Assembly: GCA_017420125.1 (NCBI GenBank) | Contig: JAFOJR010000204.1 | Span: 1-7,667, forward strand | Direction: 5' to 3' | DNA length: 7,667 nucleotides | Origin: Oscillospiraceae bacterium | GTDB lineage: Bacteria > Bacillota > Clostridia > Oscillospirales > Oscillospiraceae | Part shown: positions 1-5,780 of the stretch, in pieces | Position numbering within the stretch: the first letter of the stretch is position 1 | Layout of the letters: each line of letters opens with the position of its first letter | Program-made: the position numbers and the translations under genes | The notes under the pieces: generated by a model | Told to the model about the DNA's origin: nothing | Seen by the model: only the letters and a program-made list of their open reading frames with translations | The model's database searches: none

Positions 1-993
1 GCATATTTTACTCTTGTCTTAGGGGAATTGGTTCCTAAGCGTCTGGCAATGAAATATCCGGTCAAGGTGGCGGGCATGACCTCTGGTGTGATTCGTGGTA
101 CGGCTGTTGTATTTAAACCGCTGATTTGGCTGCTTTCTGTGTCTACTAATGGAATTTTGCGTATTTTGCACATTGATCCGAACGAAGAAGGTTCTGACGT
201 GTCGGAAGACGAAATTCGGCTGATGGTCGATATTGGCGAAGAAAAGGGTACGATTGAATCCAGTGAAAAAACAATGATTGAGAATGTATTTGCCTTCAAC
301 AATATGACGGACGAGGATGTCATGATTCATCGAACGGATATGGAAGCCATCTGGGTGGAGGAAACACCGGAAGAGATCGTGAACACCATCGAACGGACAG
401 GCCTTTCCCGTTTCCCGGTATATGAAGAAGACGCAGACGACATAATCGGGATTTTAAGCACGCGACAATATTTGCTCAATGCTCACCGCGGCACGCCGAA
501 GCCTTTGCGGAAGATTTTGCGCCCTGCTTATTTTGTGCCTGAGTCGGTGCGAACTGACATTCTATTCCATGATATGCAGATGAAAAAAGTACATATGGCC
601 ATTGTAGTGGATGAATATGGAGGCACCAGCGGACTGGTTACTATGGAAGATCTGTTGGAAGAGATTGTTGGCAACATTTACGATGAGTTTGATCCGCAAG
701 ATGAACAGGAAATCACAAAGATTGAAGAAAATTTGTGGCGGATTGCGGGCAGTACGGAATTGGAAAACATTGCAGAGGCGTTGGATATTTCCCTTCCCTT
801 GGAGGAAGAATATGATACGTTGGGTGGTCTGGTCTTTACACAGCTTGCCATGATTCCGGAAGATGGAACGCAGCTTACGGTAGATGTTTGTGGCCTGCAT
901 ATTCAAGTGAAGGAAATCGCCGAGCGAAGAGTAGAATGGGCGTTGGTATCTAAACTATCGAAACCAGCCAGGGAGGAAGAAAAGGAAAAATGA
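1..993 (+). CDS. CNNM/CBS-domain HlyC/CorC-family membrane protein (5' end missing)
   Basis: The reading frame is open from base 1, so the gene starts upstream of the window; 330 residues remain. The first residues (AYFTLVLGELVPKRLA) match the end of the CNNM/DUF21 membrane domain, where the GE-xx-PK motif is typical. A CBS pair follows at about residues 105-225, with the signature EYGGTSGLVTMEDLLEEIVG near 205-225. A C-terminal CorC/HlyC (transporter-associated) domain spans about 240-320. Family knowledge: such proteins are inner-membrane proteins linked to Mg2+/Co2+ efflux or ion homeostasis, with the CBS pair sensing nucleotides. Older names call them hemolysins, which the sequence does not support as a function. 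The tail is charged (EEEKEK). The stop codon overlaps the ATG of pyruvate kinase, suggesting co-translation. Family assignment is sure; the transported ion is not. Confidence 0.93.
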   Translation, partial: AYFTLVLGELVPKRLAMKYPVKVAGMTSGVIRGTAVVFKPLIWLLSVSTNGILRILHIDPNEEGSDVSEDEIRLMVDIGEEKGTIESSEKTMIENVFAFNNMTDEDVMIHRTDMEAIWVEETPEEIVNTIERTGLSRFPVYEEDADDIIGILSTRQYLLNAHRGTPKPLRKILRPAYFVPESVRTDILFHDMQMKKVHMAIVVDEYGGTSGLVTMEDLLEEIVGNIYDEFDPQDEQEITKIEENLWRIAGSTELENIAEALDISLPLEEEYDTLGGLVFTQLAMIPEDGTQLTVDVCGLHIQVKEIAERRVEWALVSKLSKPAREEEKEK

Positions 994-2423
994 ACAAAGG
1001 CTGTGTAATGCGCAAAACGAAAGTAATTTGTACCCTTGGGCCTGCTGTTTCTAATGAAGAGGCAATCCGCAACCTGATTTTGGGTGGAATGGATGCTGCA
1101 CGCTTCAATTTTTCGCATGGAACGCACGCGGAACATCTGGAACGATTCCAGATGTTCCGTCATATTCGGGACGAATTGGGACTTCCTATTGCTGCAATTC
1201 TGGACACCAAAGGCCCGGAAGTGCGCATAAAAACCTTTGCTGCCGGAAAAGTGGAATTGAAGGAAGGTGCAGCTTTTACACTGACAACAGATGAAGTGGC
1301 AGGAGATGAAACCAGAGTTTCTGTCACATATCAGAATTTACCCCGGGAACTGTTGCCAGGCTGCCGGATCCTATTGGATGACGGACTGCTTGAATTAGCA
1401 GTGACTGAAATCACCGGACAGGATATTCTTTGCACAGTAAAAACCGGTGGAGTGCTTTCCAACAATAAAAGCATCAATATTCCGGAAGTCAATATTTTGC
1501 TTCCTTCACTGACAGATCGGGACAAAGAAGACCTGGCCTTTGGCGTGGCACACGAGTTCGATTTTGTTGCAGCATCTTTTGTTCGCAGCAAGAAGGATAT
1601 TGAAGCAATTCGAGATGAGTTAAAGCGGCTCGGCGGAGACAGGATTCAGATTATTGCCAAAATTGAGAATCGTGAAGGGGTACGCAACCTGGATGAAATC
1701 ATTGAAGCCGCTGACGGAATTATGGTGGCAAGAGGTGACTTGGGGGTGGAAATCCCTATGCAGGAGGTACCGGCGCTGCAAAAGCAAATGATTCAAAAAA
1801 GTGTCATTCAAGGCAAGTTGGTGATTACAGCCACGCAGATGCTGGATTCTATGATTCGAAATCCAAGGCCTACACGAGCAGAGGTGTCCGATGTAGCCAA
1901 CGCAGTTTTTGACGGCACGAGCTGCGTGATGCTGTCTGGTGAAACGGCATCGGGGAAGTATCCCCAGGAAAGTTTGCGCCAAATGGTAGATATTGTCTTG
2001 GCAGCAGAGAGTGCCATTGACTATTGGAAGCAATTTCGGGAAACGGCATTTTCTTTGGATGGATCGATTACCAATGCAATGAGCCATACTGGATGTTTGG
2101 CCGCCATGGATTTGAATGCAACTGCAATCACTGTGGCAACAAATACAGGGCGAACGGCTCGCATGGTGGCGCGGTTTCAACCTGCTTGTCCGATTGCGGC
2201 TATTACTATGACAGAACAGGTGCGACGTCAGTTAAATCTAACCTGGGGTGTTTCGCCTTATTTGTCCGGACAGGTGGATTCCACTGACCGGATTTTCAGC
2301 TTGTGCAGAGAGTGTGCTCAAAAAGAAGGATTAGTTCAAGCAGGCGATGTTATGGTGATTGTTGCCGGCGTCCCCATCGGACAAACTGGGGCAACCAACT
2401 TAATTAAGGTTCAAGTGGTATAA
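990..2423 (+). CDS. pyk: pyruvate kinase
   Basis: Catalyses phosphoenolpyruvate + ADP to pyruvate + ATP, the last ATP-forming step of glycolysis, in the cytosol. The protein is 477 residues, the usual length for forms without the extra C-terminal PEP-utiliser domain of Bacillus enzymes. Visible motifs are TKVICTLGPA near the N terminus, ARFNFSHG (37-44), DTKGPEVR (72-79), the active-site signature IIAKIENREGV (221-231, Lys224 and Glu226), the metal-site region ARGDLGVEIP (247-256), and TATQMLDSMIRNPRPTRAE (280-298). The B domain lies at about 79-175. Glu77 in the TKGPE motif is the residue associated with K+-dependent pyruvate kinases; K+-independent ones carry Lys there. Start choice: ATG 990 overlaps the upstream stop (ATGA). 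A second ATG at 1008 would give the common MRKTK N terminus and has AAAGG seven bases upstream, so either may be used. Confidence 0.96.
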   Translation: MNKGCVMRKTKVICTLGPAVSNEEAIRNLILGGMDAARFNFSHGTHAEHLERFQMFRHIRDELGLPIAAILDTKGPEVRIKTFAAGKVELKEGAAFTLTTDEVAGDETRVSVTYQNLPRELLPGCRILLDDGLLELAVTEITGQDILCTVKTGGVLSNNKSINIPEVNILLPSLTDRDKEDLAFGVAHEFDFVAASFVRSKKDIEAIRDELKRLGGDRIQIIAKIENREGVRNLDEIIEAADGIMVARGDLGVEIPMQEVPALQKQMIQKSVIQGKLVITATQMLDSMIRNPRPTRAEVSDVANAVFDGTSCVMLSGETASGKYPQESLRQMVDIVLAAESAIDYWKQFRETAFSLDGSITNAMSHTGCLAAMDLNATAITVATNTGRTARMVARFQPACPIAAITMTEQVRRQLNLTWGVSPYLSGQVDSTDRIFSLCRECAQKEGLVQAGDVMVIVAGVPIGQTGATNLIKVQVV

Positions 2424-2445
2424 AAGGCAGCGTATGGTTCACCCG

Positions 2446-2485
2446 GGCTGCCAGGCTGTCCATTGCCAAGATAGTGGGGGCAGCC
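2446..2485 (+). other. long-loop hairpin in the pyk-thyA gap
   Basis: GGCTGCC (2446-2452) is perfectly complementary to GGCAGCC (2479-2485), with a 26-base loop, inside the 94-base gap between pyk and thyA. The sequence after the stem is A-rich, not T-rich, so it does not read as an intrinsic terminator on the + strand. It could be an mRNA processing or stability element that separates glycolytic from thymidylate expression, or chance. No recognised riboswitch is visible. Confidence 0.3.
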
Positions 2486-2506
2486 TTAAAAAAGAAAAGG
2501 TTCAAC

Positions 2507-2512
2507 AGGAGG
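2507..2512 (+). promoter_or_regulatory. ribosome binding site that fixes the thyA start
   Basis: AGGAGG lies five bases before ATG 2518. The open frame extends back to ATG 2434, but the residues between (MVHPGCQAVHC and onward) do not resemble thymidylate synthase and no good ribosome site precedes that earlier ATG. Confidence 0.85.
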
Positions 2513-2517
2513 AGCAT

Positions 2518-3348
2518 ATGAGCCGCGCAGATCAAATTTTTATACAAAACTGCCAAGAGATTTTAGAACATGGTGTTTGGGATACAGAATATCCAGTACG
2601 TCCGCGCTGGGAAGATGGTACACCTGCTCATACAGTGAAACGGTTTGGGATTATCAATCGTTATTCTCTGCAGCAAGAATTCCCGATTTTAACTCTGCGC
2701 CGCACTTATTGGAAAAGCGCCGTGGATGAATTGCTTTGGATCTGGCAAAAAAAGTCAAATAATGTGAGCGAGTTAAGGGGAAACATTTGGGACGCCTGGG
2801 CAGATGAATCAGGCTCCATTGGAAAAGCATACGGATACCAGTTGGGAATTCCGTATGAATATCCTGAGGGTGTGTTTGACCAAGTGGATCGCGTGCTGTA
2901 TGAATTAAAAAACAACCCGAACAGCCGCAGGATCATGACCAATATGTATAATTTTGACGATTTAAACGAAATGGCGCTGTACCCTTGTGCGTACAGCATG
3001 ACATTTAATGTCAGCGGCCATACGCTGAATGCGATTTTAAACCAGCGCTCTCAAGATATGTTGACAGCAAACAATTGGAATGTAGTGCAGTATGCTGTAC
3101 TGATGCATATGATGGCACAGGTCAGCGGCTTACAGGTGGGTGAACTGGTTCACGTTATTGCAGATGCACATATTTATGACCGACATATTCCCATTGTGGA
3201 AAAGCTTTTAAAACGGGAGCCTTTGCCTGCACCGCGGTTTTCTATTGACCCGAATGTTACGGATTTTTATCAGTTTACGCGCGATAGCTTTCAGGTGGAA
3301 GGATATCAGTACCATCCGCTGGAAGACCAGATTCCTGTTGCAGTATAG
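2518..3348 (+). CDS. thyA: thymidylate synthase, ThyA type
   Basis: Makes dTMP and dihydrofolate from dUMP and 5,10-methylene-tetrahydrofolate in the cytosol. From ATG 2518 the protein has 276 residues, normal for ThyA. Visible features are RPRWEDGTPAHT (28-39), KSAVDELLWIWQKKSN (66-81), the nucleophile in ALYPCAYSMTF (Cys157), QRSQD (176-180, phosphate-binding Arg177 and Asp180), Asn188, DAHIY (216-220, dUMP-binding His218 and Tyr220), and a C-terminal PVAV closing the active site. The His that follows the catalytic Cys in E. coli ThyA (PCH) is Ala here. From memory, B. subtilis ThyA, related to the phage phi3T enzyme, also lacks this His and shares GTPAHT, LLWIWQ-KSN and the VAV tail, so this belongs to that branch. 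folA follows after 28 bases, so the consumer of its dihydrofolate product is encoded next to it. Confidence 0.95.
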   Translation: MSRADQIFIQNCQEILEHGVWDTEYPVRPRWEDGTPAHTVKRFGIINRYSLQQEFPILTLRRTYWKSAVDELLWIWQKKSNNVSELRGNIWDAWADESGSIGKAYGYQLGIPYEYPEGVFDQVDRVLYELKNNPNSRRIMTNMYNFDDLNEMALYPCAYSMTFNVSGHTLNAILNQRSQDMLTANNWNVVQYAVLMHMMAQVSGLQVGELVHVIADAHIYDRHIPIVEKLLKREPLPAPRFSIDPNVTDFYQFTRDSFQVEGYQYHPLEDQIPVAV

Positions 3349-3376
3349 CGAAATCCAGCGCTGAGGAGGAAATATT

Positions 3377-3877
3377 ATGAATGCTATTGTAGCGGTAAAT
3401 GAATCTTGGGGTATTGGAAAAGACGATGCGCTTTTGGTTCACCTCTCACCGGATTTAAAGCGGTTTCGTCAGTTGACAACAGGCGGAACGGTGATTGTAG
3501 GGCGAAAAACGCTGAAAACTTTTCCAGGAGGAAAACCGCTTCCCAAACGGGAGAATATTGTTTTATCCCGTAGAAGCGACCTTGTAATTCCGGGTGCCGT
3601 CATTTGCGGCAGTGTGGAAGAGGCATGTGCTGCCATTGCAGGGAAAAACCCGGAAACGGTATTTGTAATTGGCGGGGCTTCGGTATACAAAGCATTTTTG
3701 CCATTGTGCAATCAGGTATTTGTCACCCAGTTTCGAGGTGGGGAACAGGCAGATAGTTTTTTCCCAAATTTGGACGAGGATCCCTGTTGGAAGGCGGCGG
3801 AAACAGGTCCATGGCAGGAATTTGAGGGCATCCCGTTTCGATATGTTTTGTATCAGCGGATTTCCGCCGATATGTAA
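3377..3877 (+). CDS. folA: dihydrofolate reductase
   Basis: Reduces dihydrofolate to tetrahydrofolate with NADPH, recycling the product of the neighbouring thymidylate synthase. The protein is 166 residues, normal for bacterial chromosomal DHFR. Visible features are MNAIVAVNESWGIGKDD at the N terminus, the substrate-protonating acid Asp26 in LSPDLKRFR (23-31), the NADPH-binding GRKTLKTFPGG (42-52) followed by PLPKRENIVLSR (54-65), and IGGASVY (98-104). The Trp that precedes the active-site helix in E. coli DHFR (PWNLP) is not present; the segment reads LLVHLSPDL, as is common in Gram-positive enzymes. AGGAGG at 3364-3369 lies seven bases before the ATG. It is the last gene of the pyk-thyA-folA run and is followed by a strong hairpin terminator. 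Confidence 0.96.
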   Translation: MNAIVAVNESWGIGKDDALLVHLSPDLKRFRQLTTGGTVIVGRKTLKTFPGGKPLPKRENIVLSRRSDLVIPGAVICGSVEEACAAIAGKNPETVFVIGGASVYKAFLPLCNQVFVTQFRGGEQADSFFPNLDEDPCWKAAETGPWQEFEGIPFRYVLYQRISADM

Positions 3878-3920
3878 ATGCCGCGTGAAAGCAAAAATGC
3901 ACGGTAACCACAAACGGAGA

Positions 3921-3963
3921 AAACACCCGGAGAAATCGCATGATGCGATTCCTCCGGGTGTTT
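3921..3963. terminator. bidirectional intrinsic terminator between folA and the M23 gene
   Basis: AAACACCCGGAG (3921-3932) pairs perfectly with CTCCGGGTGTTT (3952-3963). After one A/C mismatch a further seven pairs (AATCGCA with TGCGATT) close a three-base TGA loop. The outer stem ends in A-runs on the left and T-runs on the right, so each strand gives a GC-rich hairpin with a short U tail. It lies 43 bases after the folA stop and 65 bases beyond the stop of the convergent - strand gene. The rest of the 151-base gap (3878-4028) shows nothing else. Confidence 0.88.
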
Positions 3964-4028
3964 CTATGTTAGGTGCAGCCAGCCGACTTGTACTTTAGAA
4001 AAACCTTTGGGGAAGAGGGAAAAAGAGA

Positions 4029-5463
4029 TTATGGCAAATAGGAGATGGGATTTACAGCTGTTCCGTTAACTCGAATTTCAAAATGCAGGTGCTTGCCCGT
4101 GGCGCGTCCGGTAGCACCTACATGGGCGATTTCTTGGCCTTTGGCAACAGCAGTGCCGGGAGAAACAAGAATTTTGCTGCAATGAGCATAATACGTTTGG
4201 AGACCATTTCCGTGGTCCAGAATCACCAAATTTCCATAGCTGCCTTTGTATCCCGTGTATGTGACTGTACCGCCATCGGCAGCGCGAATAGGAGAGCCTC
4301 CCTGCTTTGCAATGTCAATACCAGAATGAAAACCAGAAGATCCAAAAATAAAACGACGCCCAAAGGGAGAAGTGATAGTGCCGGTGACAGGCCAGGAAAA
4401 GGAACCTGCAGGTGCTGTTTTAGGACGCTCTTTGGTGCCCAGTGCAACGACTTCTGCAACAGGTTCTTTTATAACCTGCTCGCTGATTACCATGCTGGAT
4501 AAGAGCTGATGATTTTTCAGTGTTTGTATTTCTGTTACCTGCCTTTTGCCTGCGATACCTGCTGTTTTGATTTTTTGTGTTCCTTCATACAAGGATGCGT
4601 CTGGGATGGTTTTCGTTGTGAATGGGATTTCCTCCGTATGTGTTGCTGTTTTTTACATAAACAGATAAAAGTGGAGGCGCCTCATTCAGCAGAATGGTCC
4701 GGGGTTTGGCTATTGTTTCTCCTATCAAATCAGGATTGAGTTTACATAGAATTTCCAGGGGAACGTCGATTGCATTTGAGATAGACTGCAGCGTGTCACC
4801 GGGCTGTGCTGCATATATTTGATTGTTTTCTGTTTTCCCCTGCAAAGCAGAGAGAATTTGGCTGCCTGTTTTTTCCATGCTTTTATGAACATATTCCTGG
4901 TGGATGGAAACGGCATTTGCAAATTGAACTGACTGGACATTTTCACCTTGATAAGTGTGCAGAATTTTCTGGAGCGACTGCAACAAAATAAATTGACTGG
5001 GGGATGCGCCGACGGGCGTTCCGTCAACGCGCAGCACGTAAAGAAGCCGGATTTCATCAACAGAATTTAGCAGGGCATTTTGCAAAGCAGCGGAGGAAGA
5101 ATACTGATTTCCATAAGTATAAACCAGCCGATATGATACTTCTGTGCTTGGGAAATGATATTTCCGGCCTAAAAGTTGAGAAGCGGTTGCTTCTGCTTCT
5201 GACAAAGCCGGCGCAAGATCCTCTTTTTGGGCCACCATCCCCAAAGGATTCCCGTTTAGCAAAACTTGATAAGTGGGATAATACTTGGCAGAAAAGATGA
5301 TCATACAGGAAGCCAGAAGAAGGGAAAACAGCCAAAAACCCCGATACAAATGCAACCAGGAAAAGGCGGCGCGTATCCGATTTTGGGGGAAAGTACCGGG
5401 TAAGGCAGGCGTGTCTGCCGTAAGGGAAGGAGAAAATATAGAGAGATTGATTTGTTCAGCCAT
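4029..5463 (-). pseudogene. LysM-G5-M23 zinc metallopeptidase, split by a one-base frameshift
   Basis: The first frame (5463 down to a stop at 4585) encodes a transmembrane segment (about residues 41-58), an extracytoplasmic region, a LysM domain (about 216-259, AQPGDTLQSISN) and the lead-in to a G5 domain. The second frame (open from 4652 to 4029) carries the G5 body (EEIPFTTKTIPD to VALGTK) and a full M23 domain with zinc ligands HSGID (His379, Asp383) and HLH (458-460), in corrected numbering of 477 residues. Removing one A from the A6 run (T6 on the + strand, 4649-4654) joins them as SVYVKTATHTEEIPF. Known roles of the domains: LysM and G5 bind peptidoglycan or aminosugars, M23 cleaves peptide cross-bridges outside the membrane. 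The start ATG has GAGGAGGT ten bases upstream. It diverges from spoVAD, so a role in the sporulation envelope is an inference. As written, the product would lose its peptidase; a sequencing error is a strong alternative. Confidence 0.88.
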
Positions 5464-5473
5464 AAAAATAAGT

Positions 5474-5481
5474 ACCTCCTC
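5474..5481 (-). promoter_or_regulatory. ribosome binding site of the M23 gene
   Basis: ACCTCCTC on the + strand reads GAGGAGGT on the gene strand, ten bases before the ATG at 5463. It supports that start over internal ones. Confidence 0.8.
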
Positions 5482-5495
5482 TGTAAAAATGATTT

Positions 5496-5524
5496 ATTTT
5501 GTCGAACCCGATAGAAAATGACAA
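5496..5524 (-). promoter_or_regulatory. candidate vegetative-type promoter for the M23 gene
   Basis: On the - strand TTGTCA (5524-5519) is followed after 17 bases by CAAAAT (5501-5496). The -35 matches five of six consensus bases and the -10 four of six. Its -10 overlaps the Spo0A box at 5497-5507, which would favour repression by Spo0A if this promoter is used. The leader to the ribosome site would be short. Weak evidence in AT-rich DNA. Confidence 0.3.
5497..5507 (+). promoter_or_regulatory. Spo0A box, M23-proximal copy
   Basis: TTTTGTCGAAC contains an exact TGTCGAA, the known recognition sequence of the sporulation master regulator Spo0A. It lies 16 bases before the M23 ribosome binding site and is an exact inverted copy of the element at 5638-5648. 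Presence of a spore operon next door makes Spo0A binding credible; it has not been tested. Confidence 0.6.
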
Positions 5525-5578
5525 AATAGAATCGAAAAGTTACAAAATATAAAATTATAGTTATAAATAGTTACAAAA
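5517..5578 (+). repeat. helically phased AGTTACAAAA-like repeats
   Basis: Four ten-base elements start at 5517 (AATGACAAAA), 5538 (AGTTACAAAA), 5559 (AGTTATAAAT) and 5569 (AGTTACAAAA). Start-to-start distances are 21, 21 and 10 bases, close to whole turns of DNA. Two copies are identical and the others match at eight of ten. Read on the - strand they are TTTTGTAACT-like and share TTTTGT with the Spo0A boxes, so they may be degenerate Spo0A sites or another operator array. Some similarity is expected by chance in such AT-rich DNA. Confidence 0.4.
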
Positions 5579-5637
5579 AAGGATACAGGAAAACAGTGGA
5601 AACGTCAAGTCCTATTCTGAATAAATAAGAGAAAATC

Positions 5638-5648
5638 GTTCGACAAAA
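5638..5648 (-). promoter_or_regulatory. Spo0A box, spoVAD-side copy
   Basis: GTTCGACAAAA on the + strand is TTTTGTCGAAC on the - strand, with an exact TGTCGAA core. It is the inverted partner of 5497-5507, centre to centre 141 bases. It overlaps the -35 element of the best + strand promoter candidate, a position from which Spo0A activates vegetative promoters in Bacillus. Confidence 0.6.
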
Positions 5649-5667
5649 GTGGTTATTTATGGATAAT
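5640..5667 (+). promoter_or_regulatory. candidate sigma-A promoter overlapping the Spo0A box
   Basis: TCGACA (5640-5645, five of six consensus) and GATAAT (5662-5667, five of six) are separated by 16 bases. Transcription would start near 5674 and reach spoVAD after a leader of about 105 bases. Vegetative-type control of spoVAD would be unusual, since spoVA genes are known as late forespore sigma-G genes. Confidence 0.35.
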
Positions 5668-5724
5668 TTCCTAACTTTTTCGTCTAAAAAAGAAAACAGA
5701 AAAGAAAAGAATGCCGCAAACTGC

Positions 5725-5754
5725 CGATAATTTTTTATATGATGGACCAAACTA
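5725..5754 (+). promoter_or_regulatory. candidate sigma-G promoter for spoVAD-spoVAE
   Basis: CGATA (5725-5729) and CAAACTA (5748-5754) with an 18-base spacer resemble the forespore sigma-G pattern (GNATR, about 18, CATNNTA) with one mismatch in each element. Known spoVA operons are read by sigma-G, so a site here is expected, but the leader before the ribosome site would be only a few bases and the match is loose. Confidence 0.28.
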
Positions 5755-5763
5755 TTTTTACGG

Positions 5764-5770
5764 AAAGGAG
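5764..5770 (+). promoter_or_regulatory. ribosome binding site that decides the spoVAD start
   Basis: AAAGGAG is ten bases before GTG 5781 and four before an in-frame GTG at 5775. The upstream in-frame ATGs at 5739 and 5742 precede this site and encode residues unlike SpoVAD, so the start is taken as GTG 5781, with GTG 5775 as alternative. Confidence 0.6.
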
Positions 5771-5780
5771 CGCGGTGCAC

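Larger units (their letters stand above)
5464..5780. other. 317-base AT-rich divergent control region without a gene
   Basis: This stretch separates the M23 gene (-) from spoVAD (+). I see no coding sequence in it; in particular no remnant of spoVAC, which often precedes spoVAD. It is much richer in A and T than the flanking genes. It contains two inverted Spo0A boxes, a phased repeat group, and candidate promoters for both directions, each listed separately. Confidence 0.75.

Noticed and set aside
2464..2492. Vegetative promoter TTGCCA with TTAAAA before thyA.
   Set aside because: The -10 matches only three of six consensus bases and the spacer is occupied by the GC-rich hairpin arm.
2434..2517. 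N-terminal extension of thymidylate synthase from ATG 2434.
   Set aside because: No ribosome site before it, no family similarity in the extra 28 residues, and AGGAGG sits correctly before ATG 2518.
3469..3913. Overlapping - strand open frames across folA.
   Set aside because: No ribosome sites or recognisable domains; they mirror the codon structure of folA.
4649..4656. A AAA AAC slippery heptamer in the zero frame of the M23 gene, suggesting programmed -1 frameshifting.
   Set aside because: The downstream G5-M23 frame is +1 relative to the upstream frame; a -1 shift enters a different frame that does not encode the domain.
5595..5624. Sigma-H-like promoter (GTGGAAAC, 12 bases, TTCTGAAT) on the + strand.
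   Set aside because: Key bases of the AGGA element are missing; weak match in AT-rich DNA.
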